NCBI GenBank assembly: GCA_964035795.1
Contig: OZ038323.1
Span: forward strand, 1,845,172 to 1,909,171
DNA from: Pterobdella sp. o SKG-2022
Taxonomy: Eukaryota; Annelida; Clitellata; Hirudinida; Piscicolidae
Reading direction: 5' to 3'
DNA length: 64,000 nt
A model generated the notes under the pieces. That model was not told the DNA's origin and ran no database searches. It worked only from the letters and a program-made list of their open reading frames with translations. Shown one piece after another: positions 24,871 through 36,372 of the stretch. The first letter of the stretch is position 1. Every line of letters starts with the position of its first letter. The position numbers were made by a program, and so were the translations under genes.

Positions 24871-26718
24871 AACATGCATGAAAAGGAGAAAGCCAAGACA
24901 TTCTTAGCGTCATCCGCCTATCCAAAAGCTGCTGGGGACTAAGGGCCAATGTTTTTCTGCGTAGTTATAGAAAATTTTTGAAGCAGAAGGACTCGGTGGA
25001 GCATGCCTTTGCTCCCACTGCATAGCACATGATCATGGTTATAAATAAAATATAATGAAATTGTTAATTTACAAACTATTTATATCTGCAAGTCATGTTT
25101 AATATAGCGAGAAAATTGAAGTGATATCGTGAATTCACAATTATAAAGATTTTTTCTCTCATTTCTTTTAACTCCTTTTCCAATAAATCATTAGTAGACT
25201 TATGTTTGAAGAATAAACACTTTCATATTTGAACAAATTCCTCATAGTTTAATAAATTTTTGTAAGATTTATTTCAAGTTCGGCTTTCACACTTTGAATT
25301 AAACGATTAGAAGAATTTTCAAAGTTTCATTTACTTTTAGACGTCTGGACTCTTAATTGCTCGCTCAGGTGTCTTGCAAGAAGTTTTTTTCAACTTTTGC
25401 ACCTGCAAGATCCAATCCGTTTTATCGTCTCTCTTTAAAAGCATCAGAAGTGGTTCGAGATAAATAATTAGTGAAGAAACGTCATTTATACAAATCTCTT
25501 GAGAATTACTCCAAATCTAATCCAAATAAAAGTGCCTATGTCAATAAGCTCAGAGAGATTAAAAAAAGCTTTCTATTATGACGTGGCTCAGCCAAAAAGC
25601 ACCCAAACTACAAGGTTATGCCGACAGACGATATGGAGTGCTTCTATGACTTCAAATCACGAGACATTTCGTTACTAAAAAATTTGCTGAATGCGGCACT
25701 TCAACTTTAGAACAAAAGTAGGAAACAGAATCTCTATAGGGTTGTCAAACTCACTCAATCGTTTGAGAAGACATCGTTTTAAGAAAATATTATTGAAGCT
25801 TGGTTGTCTACACAAGTTTCAGCTTGATGTTTGAGACCATGTTGAAGAAAACAAACAAAGCTAATTAATTTATTTGGCATTTCAATCAGATAGCGGTGAG
25901 ATCAAAAGCAACCTCAAAGTCCAAAGACCAATACTCGATGTTGAGACAAGTGGCCATAATGATTCCTAACAATGATTTTTTCAAAAGATAATTTTTCTGC
26001 TGTTTACACCATGGTTTCAGAGCACATAAGAAGTTAGCTGGTCGTGTTTCTTGTAAAGCTGATTGTAAAAATCCCAAAAAACTTTTACTGTCAACTCAAA
26101 AATGGTCAAAGAAAAGTTGAAACCTAATAAAAACAATTAAAACTTCTTGAAGGCACATTTAAAAAAAACTTCAACAAAAACGTCGAGCCGTGGAAAAAAG
26201 CTGCTTTTGACAGGCCTATTTAGCATAGAACAATCGACAACAGGGCACTTCTCTTGAAAGAAAAATATAAGAATGATCTAAATTGGAACGTGCAAAACGC
26301 AAAACTGGAAAAAATTCTCAGACTTCCCACTCGCTGGTGATAAAAATGAAAAAGGGTTTTTTTGCGCGAATTGGGCTGATCAGTTACTTGTAGACGCTCA
26401 AATACAGCGTAAAAAGACTGTTTTCATTCCCATAAATGTTCCTCCATTTCTATTAATTTTATTTATTTTTATTTATTTTTTGTTGACAACATCATATTTG
26501 ATTACGAAATGACAAATAACAATTAAGCATTTCCAAAGTGGCTAATTTTCTTTCAAATGTTTGAAAAACCTGTTTTTTATTAAGCATTTTTTTCAAATAA
26601 ATTTTTCAAAAGAGATTATTTTTAATATATTTAATTTAATTTATTGACTTGAATTCTCTTTTATCATTTACTTCATCGTTTTATTTATTTACAGGAAAAT
26701 CACTGATACAAGTGAAAA
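24871..26718. other. Intergenic DNA upstream of NUDCD3
   Basis: 25320-26420 is less AT-rich than its surroundings and reads in short fragments that could be a dead mobile-element ORF, but I could not identify a motif. The NUDCD3 promoter should lie at its right end; no TATA box is evident. Confidence 0.35.
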
Positions 26719-29700
26719 ATGTCGAAAACAAGTAGTAATTACGACGACCTTTTGTTTTCAATTCTTCAAAATGAGGGTCAAATCACTAGTTTTCTAGATG
26801 TTCTATTTTCATTTCTCATGAGAAGGTAGCTGCAAATTAAATTGCTCACTACTACAAAGCATGATTTTATTTCAAACATTATATTTTTAGAACAGACTTT
26901 TTCAGGGTAATGCTTCATCCTAAAGACAAACTAGGTTTTCAACCAGGCGTTCCAAAAAAAATCTTGCTAGAGGTGTTTTTATTTTTAATTTTTACTTTAT
27001 TTTATATTTTTTTTTTTTTAAAAATTCAACAGGCATTCAAAAAATATGAAACAATAGCTTCAAGAATGAATGAAAAACTCATTAAGCAATACCAAGGTAT
27101 TCAACAAATATTCAAACTTTGCTAGTCTTCTCTATAGCACAGATTTCATTTTTAACATAATGAAAACAAAAATTTAATCTAACAGAAAATACAAAAAAAA
27201 AGCAAGAAGAACTAATGAAACAAAAAATGTTGAAAGAAACTAAAAATGAAGTGGAGGTGACCTCAAATGAAGAAACAGTAATTACAACGCTATTAAACAA
27301 CACACAAGATGCAACAAATGAAAGCCCAATTATTTCTGCTGAAGCAAACAAAACACCTTCACAATTCTCAGGTCCACCCACTACACTCCAAAAAACTGAA
27401 GAATCATCATCTACACAACCAAAAGCATCCACAGATCCACCACAAACCTCTAAAGAAACACCAAAATCTTGTACAGCACAACCTCGCACAGACACCCCAT
27501 CACCTCCTCCATGCACCAACCCCGATGAGGATCCAGAAATTGAAAGGTACTCTATTATAATCTCTCATAACTTTTATTTTGTAAGATCTTGTAATAGCAC
27601 ATAACTTCATGACCTTTATTCATTTTCTATTTCGAGGCGATATTGTTAGGATAATCTCAAAAATTGCTTTCTGAACCAGGATGGTTATATATTTAATTTC
27701 ATTTGGTCCTGGGCATGACGTTAAACTGCATCGAAGACAGCCTCTCCAATTTGAGACTGCTTACCTTTTATAACCTGGATAACAGTAGACTTTGGTAACA
27801 GGTATCGACAAACTGATATCCTGGTGTTGTTGTCACTTGGCTTGGCGGAAGATCATTCTTTATTGACAACAGCAAGGCAAACTGCCCAAGTGTGGGAACG
27901 GCGGTTCTTGAAATCCGATAGTTTCAAGTTGGACATTAGCTTGAGCTGGCAGTTCTATGAAAACTTTGTCTCAACTAAAAATGGCTTTTATTAGTCGACT
28001 GCTGTATACCCCAGCTACTGGGACGCCTACGGCAGTATAATCTAATATGGATATTATTTATTGTACTTCATTTTTCATTGAGTTTCAATTGTGTTTAAAC
28101 ATTCTATCAATTTAAAAAAAATTTGTATGAATGCCAAACTATCAATGTAAAATTTTTGAGATGTTTTCTGATCGGTAATAATGATGTGAATAAACAAAAT
28201 ATTGATATTGAAGCTTTATTCTGAGTATTTGCAGAACCACTTTTCAAAGGCATGCTTTCATTATTCTGTAATTCTCTATAAAGTTTTACTTTAACATCTT
28301 ATGATAAAACTATTTTAAGTCTTATGACATTATCAAAGTTTATGTTTCGATTCTTTATTAATTATATTATAATCCTTATTTTATATATGGAATTTGAAAT
28401 AAGTTGACACCACAGGCAGCAGAAGATATTCCAAGCAAACCCAGAGTCGTACAATGGAGCCATAAGGAAGCACTACTGTTGGTCACAATCTCTTATTGAT
28501 CTTGATGCCTATGTCAAGGTTGTCATGAGTTGTAATGATGAAGATGATAGAAGCATTATAAAATGTTTAACATTATTCTTTAAAATCTTAGCTTATGGTA
28601 TTTATGCATAATGAAATTTGAAATGACAGTCATAATTTTTGCTCAATTTTCAAAATTGTATGTTTTGTAAAAAAAAAATATTATAATAGTCAAATATTCA
28701 TCATCAGAAGCTTTTATAAAATTCAAATCATCTAATGCTAAGGTTCCGAAGGAGGTCACTAAAGGGAAGCAGGTCAGTGTTGTAGTTACCAAGACTCATG
28801 CCAAAGTCTCCTACGCAAATCCAGGTTGGCATATGTTTATATTCTGTTTGTGTCAAGCCCTGTGCAATGAGCATACAATTCAAAACATACCATAATAATT
28901 ACAATAAGGAAGAATGAAATTTAATTAAAATAATAATATGTTTTATAGTGCCATAAACTTCAAGATTTCTTAGATTTAACAATAGTGATACTAAATCATG
29001 TGTCAACAGGGGGTGAGGTGGTGGTGGTGGTGGATGATGACTTGTGCTGGCCAATCCACGCAGACCAAGTCACCTGGATTCTTGAGCCCTCCAAACACGT
29101 GCATGTGTGTGCTTGTTTTCATAGAATAAAAAAATTTAACTTTTCATGATGCCACAATTCAACGAGACAAGTTGCATGACATCACAGATCAGCATGGAGA
29201 AGATGAAGGAGCGATGGTGGAATGGTTTGTTGAAGAAGGAGCCCAAGATAAGCGTGAGGAAGATCGACAACAGTCGTCCCATGGAGGAACTTGATGACGA
29301 ATCACAATCCAAGGTGACGTCATCATAACTTTCGTGCTTTTAAATCCCTTTTTGTTTCTACTATGTTAAAGGTTGTCAGATTTACTGTGCTAATAATAAA
29401 TGAAAAATTTGAGTGCAGGTTTCGTATGGTTTGTATAATTGATTAATGTAACAAGGTTTTAGAGGGTTGTTAGAGTGAGTTAGATAAGATAGAGAATTTC
29501 TATTACTTAAGGGCGAATATGAATGATGGAGGAAGAATTTAATTAGTTGCTATGCGAAGGAGAGATCTGAAGAAGTATTGTGGGATAGGAAGAAAAAATG
29601 CATCGAATAATGGTGTTTGTTTGATGGAGTGCATGATTTGATAGTTAGGTTGGCTTTGAAATACGTGGTTTTGGAAGTTGTGATATAATGAACTTTGAAA

Positions 29701-30354
29701 ATGGTCTTGTGTATTTTCGCATGAGAGATGAAGTTTTGAAGCAGAGAATATGATAAAAAGTCGATAACAGAGCTTGTTATCATCGATGCCCACATTAGGG
29801 CAGAAAAGACTAAAAAAGTACATGTAAGTTCATTGAAGAGAAGCTGATCATTATAATAAAATAATTGATTTCACAAAATACATGTATGTACAATGATGTA
29901 ATGGCAGGTGGAGGAGATGATAACAAAGGAGAGGAACAAAAGGATGGGCATAACACCCGACCACGATGCGGTTCGTCTTTGATGACATTCCTGCTTTATA
30001 TGCATTTATACAGATATTTAAACACTTTCTTTAAGTGAACACCAAGAAGCTTTTTGTAAGTCAACCATACATTGTCAAGTGAATTATCTTAATATTTCTC
30101 TCGATAACATGTGGGACTTGCGAACGCTTCGTGTTGTTCAGTTTATATATTGTTTCTCATTATAGTGTTTTGTTTAAATTTCTTCCGTACTAAGCTAATT
30201 TAACTCAAACGTGCTATACATACTAAAATTCATATACACCATACAGCAAATGAACGACATACTGAAGCAGGCGTGGGATGCGGAGGGCTCCCCCTTTAAG
30301 GGTCAGCCTTTCGACCCTTCCACTATCAACTTCTCTCAATCGCCCATGTTTTAA
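26719..30354 (+). CDS. NUDCD3: NudC domain-containing protein 3
   Basis: Ten exons join in one frame (396 codons): 26719-26825, 26891-26972, 27033-27096, 27186-27546, 28416-28518, 28743-28824, 29010-29104, 29188-29313, 29908-29970, 30247-30354. NUDCD3 is an HSP90/TCP1 co-chaperone that stabilises dynein intermediate chain and other beta-propeller clients. The N-terminal NudC dimerisation-type segment reads YDDLLFSILQNEGQITSFLD, then LHPKDKLGFQPG. A charged, Pro/Thr-rich linker fills exon 4. The CS domain starts at NGAIRKHYCWSQSLIDLD, continues through SLEP-like ILEPSKHVH, and holds the invariant WW (ERWWNGLL). The C-terminal block AWDAEGSPFKGQPFDP is diagnostic of this subfamily. Length is close to the human protein (361); the excess lies in the linker. 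All junctions are GT-AG and phases agree. It faces the next gene tail to tail. Confidence 0.95.
27705..28035 (+). repeat. Dispersed ~330-bp repeat, NUDCD3 intron 4 copy
   Basis: This segment (for example GACAACAGCAAGGCAAACT and TCAAGTTGGACATTAGC) matches the reverse complement of 48340-48675 in FBXO11 over nearly its full length, including a terminal GTCGACTGCTG/CAGCAGTCGGC motif. It has no coding capacity. It is probably a non-autonomous mobile element of unknown class. Confidence 0.8.
29415..29600 (+). mobile_element. RTE relic in NUDCD3 intron 8
   Basis: GAGTGAGTTAGATAAGATAG...ATTACTTAAGGGCGAATATG tracks the RTE copies at 3110-3180 and 33655-33700 (the SELxRVxNxxYLxxNxN region), but it is heavily diverged. 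The rest of the intron to about 29870 is unassigned. Confidence 0.55.
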
Positions 30355-31208
30355 TACTGTTTGTTTATATGCTTGTACCACGTTCACTGTGGCTTTTCGT
30401 TTTGAAGTTCATTAAAATCGACTTTTACTTCATTATACTATTTATTTTAATTCTGAAAACTATTATAAACCTAAAAATCCGCAAAATTAAAATAGAAAAA
30501 AATTTAAAAAACTCAAAAATCAATAAAAATGCCTATCGACGAAATATATTTTCAGCAGTTAATATGAAGAAATAGATACAATTTTGAAACATCGAAAACA
30601 AGTTTTGAAGACAGCCAATGACAGTATAAGGTGGATCTATGCAGCATCACTCAGCTCTGAAGGAGCTGCCTGCCGTCAATGTTTTCCTGTGATTTGAGCA
30701 TCAGTTTTAATATTCTATTTAGCACATTAAGTAAGTAATAATGGTAGCAGCATCTTTATATGCTGTCAGAAAATTTTATAACAAGGGTAAATATTGAAAA
30801 TTTTATAATGCTACCACTTATACAAGGGTAGGTATTGAAATATCATTTTTGTTAAAAAACGTCTATTCGATGTTTAAAAGTTCTTTAACGATTTTCTTAC
30901 AGACTGATTAATGTATTTCAATACGAGATGCAAATAATTATCATTTTGAGATTATTTCCTTAAATCTATCATATTCCTGACTTTAACTTCAAAGTATTTG
31001 AAATTTATATTTCGTAATCAGTCGTTAATTTTAAACACAAAACCTTATTTTTGTCTCGAATATTTTTCGATTTAATTAATAATTTATTCTAAATTATGCT
31101 TTAATCAAGTTGGGTGATGCTCTTCATGATCGGGATTTATGTATTCGTTATATTAACTACCACTACGGTACCAGCTCAACCATGAGTTTAAAAACGATAA
31201 AAACGTTA
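30355..31208. other. Convergent intergenic spacer
   Basis: This separates the stop codons of NUDCD3 (plus) and the six-exon membrane-protein gene (minus). Nothing coding is recognised. It should hold both 3' UTRs. Confidence 0.5.
30522..30527 (+). terminator. Possible NUDCD3 poly(A) signal
   Basis: AATAAA lies 168 bases after the NUDCD3 stop. On the opposite strand an AATAAA at 31083-31088 lies about 120 bases past the stop of the convergent gene. Both are plausible but weak in AT-rich DNA. Confidence 0.3.
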
Positions 31209-34200
31209 CTACTTAACAATTTTTTTCGGTGTCATATTGATAAACTTGAATGGTATTAAAACATTAGAAACCTTAAATTCGAAGAAGTTCAAGCGGTTAT
31301 GTAGGTGGTCTCTGTGGTTCTTAATGAAAAAGTACAAGAGGAGGAGACAGCCAGCGAAGAAGGCTATGAAAAGAAGCATGTAGCCTAACTTGATGTTGTA
31401 CTTGGTGGCTGGTAGGTCATTCAACATTAGTTAGGTAATCATATTCAAAATGTGAACAATGCACGAAAAATTCCTATTTTTAACTCAAGGTATTATGAAA
31501 ACCTGCAGCACAAACAAACGTACTGTAATTGTTCCAAAGAGGCACGTTGAGCTGGGTGTTGTACACGTCATACCAGTCGGCCACCTTCAAGCCACAGTCC
31601 CCCACGATGAAATAGTGCTTGCACGTTTGAGTGTCGCTCAAATAACTGCCAATATTGGTGTTTACAAGTTGCAAGTTTGTGGTTTGATGCTGGAAGCTGG
31701 TATTTAAATACATTTTATTTGGTTAGGTATAGTTTTACAAAGAATCAGCTTTCAGCTAGAACTCTTTAAAAATATAATTTATAAATGAAATTTAAAAGCT
31801 GCATAACAAAACGACACTCATATTGGTTAAGTGCATTGGGTTGTTAATGATAGACAAACTCTCTATATTTGAGGGTCAGCAGTTGCAGGTAGTCGATGGA
31901 GGAGGCATTTTCATAATCGATGAACTCGTCAGATAGGACTGACATCATGGTCAAAGCGTAATTATTACAGTGTCTCACCTTGATTTTGACGTTCATGCCA
32001 GAGAAGCACGAGATTACACTTGATTCTGTGTTGTTCACAATAGATTCCATCAATCATGCTTTTTATCATGACACTTAAAAATGTTATACTTAAATATAAT
32101 TTCATTGAAAAGATAAGCTCAAAGAGCTTTCTCTATGTTATTCAATTAAAATAACACTTATGAGCTATATTAGAACTTATAAAATGCTAACAATGATGAA
32201 GTATAAACCAAATTGTAAGGACAACAAACACAAAGTATTCATTAAAAGACACGAAGATTAGCTTACATTATCAAGTGATACAAAAAGCTTAAAGTTTTTG
32301 TTCACCTTGCAAACTAATAATAATGATAAATTAGTGTTTAACATAGCGTTTTGATTAACATAAAGCAGAGAGCTGTTGCTGAGACAATGCGAAAGAGGCG
32401 GTAAAAGAGATGGAGATACAGAATGACAGAAATTTCATATACCGTAGAATAAGAATGATGAAGAAGGAAGCAAGTGACTTAGCAGGTAACAACAACATTA
32501 AAGACAAAAATGTGAAAATTGTATTTGCCGAGGATGGTCGCAAGAGAGTGTGGAAGGAGCACATGGAGGCCATCATGAATGAGGAAAATCTGTGTGATAG
32601 GATGGTAAATGTAGAAGGGGTTGAAGGTCCCATGGAACCATTTGCTATGAACGAGGTGGAGAAAGCACTAGGAATCATGAAAAATAGCAAGGCCAAGGGA
32701 CCAACTGGGATTGTCAAGAAGCACCTAGCTGCTTCTCCACATGGGAAACAAGTTATTTCGCAAATAGTAAACAAAATCTTCAATCAAAAGTTATGTTTCA
32801 TGACTGGAAGACAAGTACAATTGTTCCCATTTATAAGAAGAAAGGAAACGTTATGGACTGTGCGAGCTATAAAGATGTAAAGCTTTTAGAGCATGGTATG
32901 AAAGTGGTGGAAAGGTTGCTGGAGAAGAGGTTAAGAAGGTTAGTAAAAGTTGACCAAATTCAATACAGTGGACACTATTTTTATTCTTAGGAGAATGCAG
33001 GAAAGCTACCTTGAGAAGATTAGGAAGCTTTTTATTTGTTTTGATAATTTGGAGAAGGCTTTTGATCGGGTGCCCATGAAAGTGATTGAATGGGCGCTAA
33101 GAAAGTTGGTCCCAGAAAGATTGGTTCAGGCAGTAATGTCGATGTACAAAGCAGCAAAAACGCGAGTTCAGGTTGGAGGTGGAAACTCGGAAGAATTTGA
33201 TGTTGGAGTAAGTTTCCATCAAGAATCGGTCCACTCACCGTTTTTGTTTTAAATAATGCTCGATATATTGTCTGAAAACGAAAAAAAAATGCTCCATATG
33301 AACTGCTTTATGCAGATGACTTGGTCTTGGTGGCAGAGACTATGGAAGAACTGGAAGCACAATTTTTCCGTTGGAAGGCAGCTTTTGGAGGAAAAGGATT
33401 GAAAGTTGAACTGGGTAAGACAAAGGTCACGGAGAGTGGTGGTTGGATTGTTGTCTTGGCTAAGATTGATCCATGTGGTGTGTGTAGTGAGAAGGCTAAA
33501 ATCAATTGTGTGAGGTGCAAGACATGTAAAAACTGGGTTCATGCGCGGTGTGCTAGGGTAAAAAGTTTTTTGTAGGATGAATGAAAATTTTGAATGTAGG
33601 GTTTGTATGAATGGTTCAAATGAGGAATGTAAAAATGTTTCAAATGGTTGTCTGAGTGAGTTGGAGAGGGTATTGTTATCTAGGAGACAATGTGAATGGT
33701 GGAGGAAGTGAGCTAGCTGTTACACGAAGGATAGGACTGGGATGGAAAGCATTCAACAGTATTCCTTCTATTTTATGTCGTAAAAGACATACATGGAATA
33801 TCAAAGGACAAATTTATAGAACATGTGTAAGGCCTGTCATGACTTATGGCTCAGAAACTTGGGTAGTAAGGTCCGTTTAAAAGACTATTTTGAGAAGAGC
33901 AAAAAAACGGATTTTTCGAATGATGTGTGGTGTGCAGCTAGCTGATGGTGTGAGTACAAAAGATTTGATTGTTAGATTAGGGTCAGATAACAAAATTATT
34001 GAAGTGGTGAGCCAAGGAAGTTTGAGTTGGCTGGAGCATGTGGTAAAGAAAAGGGATGGAGATTGTGTTAAACAGAAATGAGGGTTTGAGGTTGAAGGTA
34101 GTAGAGGAAGGGGAAGGCCAAGGTTAGTTTGGAAAAGTATGAAGAAAAACTTTTGTCGCGGACTTGGATTAGGTCTTGAAAATGGCTGCGACAGGGTAAA

Positions 34201-35644
34201 ATAGATAGGGTAAGGTCGTGGAAAGAAGTCAGTGGTTCGTTGGAAAAGGGAAAGAAGCTGACTATAATAAAATGATAATGATACTGAGAATGAGTAGACA
34301 ATTTAGCCCGCTTCTTGGAAAAGGGAAAGATGCTGACTATGATAAAATCATACTGATACGGGTGATACTGTTTTTTCTGAGAGTTCAAAGTGCTCGCTAC
34401 AAATTCAATGTAGCGAAAACACACCATGGAACAAGTGCCAATTGTTGGCTCTCGCGGAATCGAGCCCGGTAACTTTAGCTAATTAGTCTAATGTTTTACC
34501 AGCTGAGTTAACGGACAAAATACTATTGATTATGTAGAATAGCTTTAATCAAAGAGTGAGGTAAATTAACACAAATTATTCATTAATCTAAATGACGAAG
34601 CTTTTCGAAGTCTAACTTACAATATCACATGATTTCTAAAAGCTTCGTGATTTAGATTAATGAGTACTTTGTGTTAGTTTACCTCAGAATAATATTTATA
34701 AACTATAAAAATAATTTCAAATAAATTTTAGTTTCATTTGAGTTATGAGCAAATATCTTTTGGGTTGAGTAGAATAGTTTGTTGATGCAATAAAAACTTT
34801 TTCTAAGCAATAAAATGCTCTTAGCATTTTTTAAAACTATAACTTTCGTGGAAAATTAATGAGAAATGCTTAAAAGCTTTCAAAAATTTTAATATATATT
34901 GGAAAGCATAATATAAGTAGAAACCTACGGTTGAAGGGATCCATAGAACAAAATAGATGTGTGGCTTTAAGGAAATTTCGAGCATTTTCAAGATAGAAAG
35001 ACGTTCTGAATCCACATTCCTTTATTCCTCGAGTGCAGTTCTTCAATTCACTAACCAACCTAATTTTAAAGAATTTGTTTGTTAAGCGGTATTGAATATT
35101 TTTCGTGTTTCTATAAAAATATATTTTTAACTATTTAAAATATTATATGTACTATTTAGATTTATCTTCAGGTTCACAGTCAAACCCAAGATTTTTTGAT
35201 TAATTTATCTAGGCGAAAAACTATAGTTCGACAAGTTCAGTTTTATCGTGAATATTTTTGCTAAGTTTTGAGAAGAATGCTTGAAACGTATGAGAAAATC
35301 TTATTTTTAATTTAAAATCAAAAAATAAATACACTAACTTGCAAAATTTTGCAGGATCTTGTTTAGCAAAAAACGGCCCAATTCTAAAAAGGTTTTCTTT
35401 TGTCAAATCGATATTGAATGTATCTTCCAAAGGCTTGAAACAATTGTAAATACTTTTTGATGAACAATATTTTTCTCGGGTTTGTAAGCTAGCTTGAACT
35501 ATGAAGTATAAAATTTGATTAAAAATTTTGTTGACATATTTGAAAAACAAGGTTATGAGTCTGACCGTTTTCAAAATTCCAATAAAAAAGAATTAAAAAA
35601 AGGAAAATCCTTAAAACGTAAATGCTATGAAGTCTGATTTTCAT
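31209..35644 (-). CDS. Secreted-type, ten-cysteine, single-pass membrane protein (unrecognised; DUF19-like?)
   Basis: Six exons join in one frame (302 codons): 35644-35566, 35498-35339, 35059-34929, 32025-31860, 31696-31524, 31408-31209. Exon 1 encodes a signal peptide (MKIRLHS, then a hydrophobic FLFLILFYW core). The ectodomain of about 210 residues has ten cysteines (YCSS, NCFKPLE, KFCKL, NCTRG, ECGF, FCSMDP, SCFSG, HCNN, TCKH, DCGL) and four N-glycosylation sequons. One transmembrane helix (about residues 243-264, MLLFIAFFAGCLLLLYFF) is followed by a short basic tail. This gives a type I topology. The cysteine pattern is reminiscent of the DUF19/T20D4.11-like family, but I cannot confirm homology. 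The 2.9-kb intron 3 contains an RTE element and a SINE. The gene starts about 0.7 kb from FBXO11, divergently. Confidence 0.72.
32340..34380 (+). mobile_element. Decayed RTE-type retrotransposon (copy 3), inside an intron
   Basis: Same subfamily as the 1.2 kb copy but better preserved. It starts within the linker (FIYRRIRMMKKEASDLAGNN, about 32438) and continues to KAKGPTGIVKKHLAA (about 32690). The reverse transcriptase shows FDNLEKAFDRVPMKVIEW (about 33040), a decayed VHQGSV block (about 33215) and LLYADDLVLVAETMEEL (about 33305). A CGVC...C..CKNWVHARCARVKSF finger lies near 33475-33570. The C-terminal blocks are RPVMTYGSETWVVRS and RAKKRIFRMMCGVQLADG. It is 5'-truncated, frameshifted and inactive. 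The terminal region (GKGKDADYDKI) occurs twice, near 34240 and 34318, as a short internal duplication. Confidence 0.87.
34390..34516 (-). mobile_element. tRNA-derived SINE, copy e (tail-truncated)
   Basis: This minus-strand copy has the body GTGCCAATTGTTGGC and a tRNA-like head with GGAATCGAGCCCGG and CCAGCTGAGTTAACGGAC. The GCGCTTTATAAAT tail is missing. It lies directly beside the RTE copy. Confidence 0.75.
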
Positions 35645-36372
35645 TTTGAATTTGCAGCGTTTCCACAAAACAAAACTTGAAGGGTGAATCTAAATTTTTT
35701 GTAATTAAAAATATTTTGAACTCTGAAGAAATAAATATTTGAATATTTATATTAATTTTTATAAAAATAATTTAAATTGAAAAAAAAACCAAAATATTCT
35801 CATTAGCTGAATAAATAAAAAAACAAACATCCAAGTAAAAGAGGTGGTTTGTAAATGAAGTTTATAGTTTAGGAATAATCATTCGGGTTTTTTTTTACTT
35901 TGCAAGAATAAATTCTATTTTGGGGGTTTCAGTTGAGCTCAAGTAAATGGCTATTTGAGAAGTGAATGTAACAAATCGCATATCTTGTATTTCTAAATAA
36001 ATTATCTTAACAGTTAATAAATCATTTTAAATTAAATAATAATTTTCTTATTCTTTATATAATAATCTACAATTGGATAAACAAAAAAAGCAGGACCTAA
36101 CTCGACGTTTGTGTAAGCTTCCATTTGAAATTCTTAGAATAATTTAATTTTAGAATAATATTTCCTTGAAACTCATTCCATCAAATTCTTTTTCATACAT
36201 CTGTTATAATCGAAAAACCTGAAAACTATTATAATTCCTACACTATCATACATTTAAGACTGCTATCAACTTCTTCGTCATACACAGCGAAATTATTTTA
36301 TAATGAATTAATCATACCCATCAAATAACCTAAAACTGCCGTATTCAATTTCTAAAGCACCTCAGAGCCCCA
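35645..36372. promoter_or_regulatory. Divergent upstream region shared by FBXO11 and the membrane-protein gene
   Basis: The two start codons are 728 bp apart and point away from each other, so both promoters must lie here unless there are non-coding first exons elsewhere. The region is very AT-rich with no clear TATA, initiator or CpG cluster that I can name. Confidence 0.4.

Noticed and set aside
27309..27560. His/Lys/Gln-rich 83-codon frame
   Set aside because: It is the +1 shadow of NUDCD3 exon 4, whose frame is fixed by phase on both sides.
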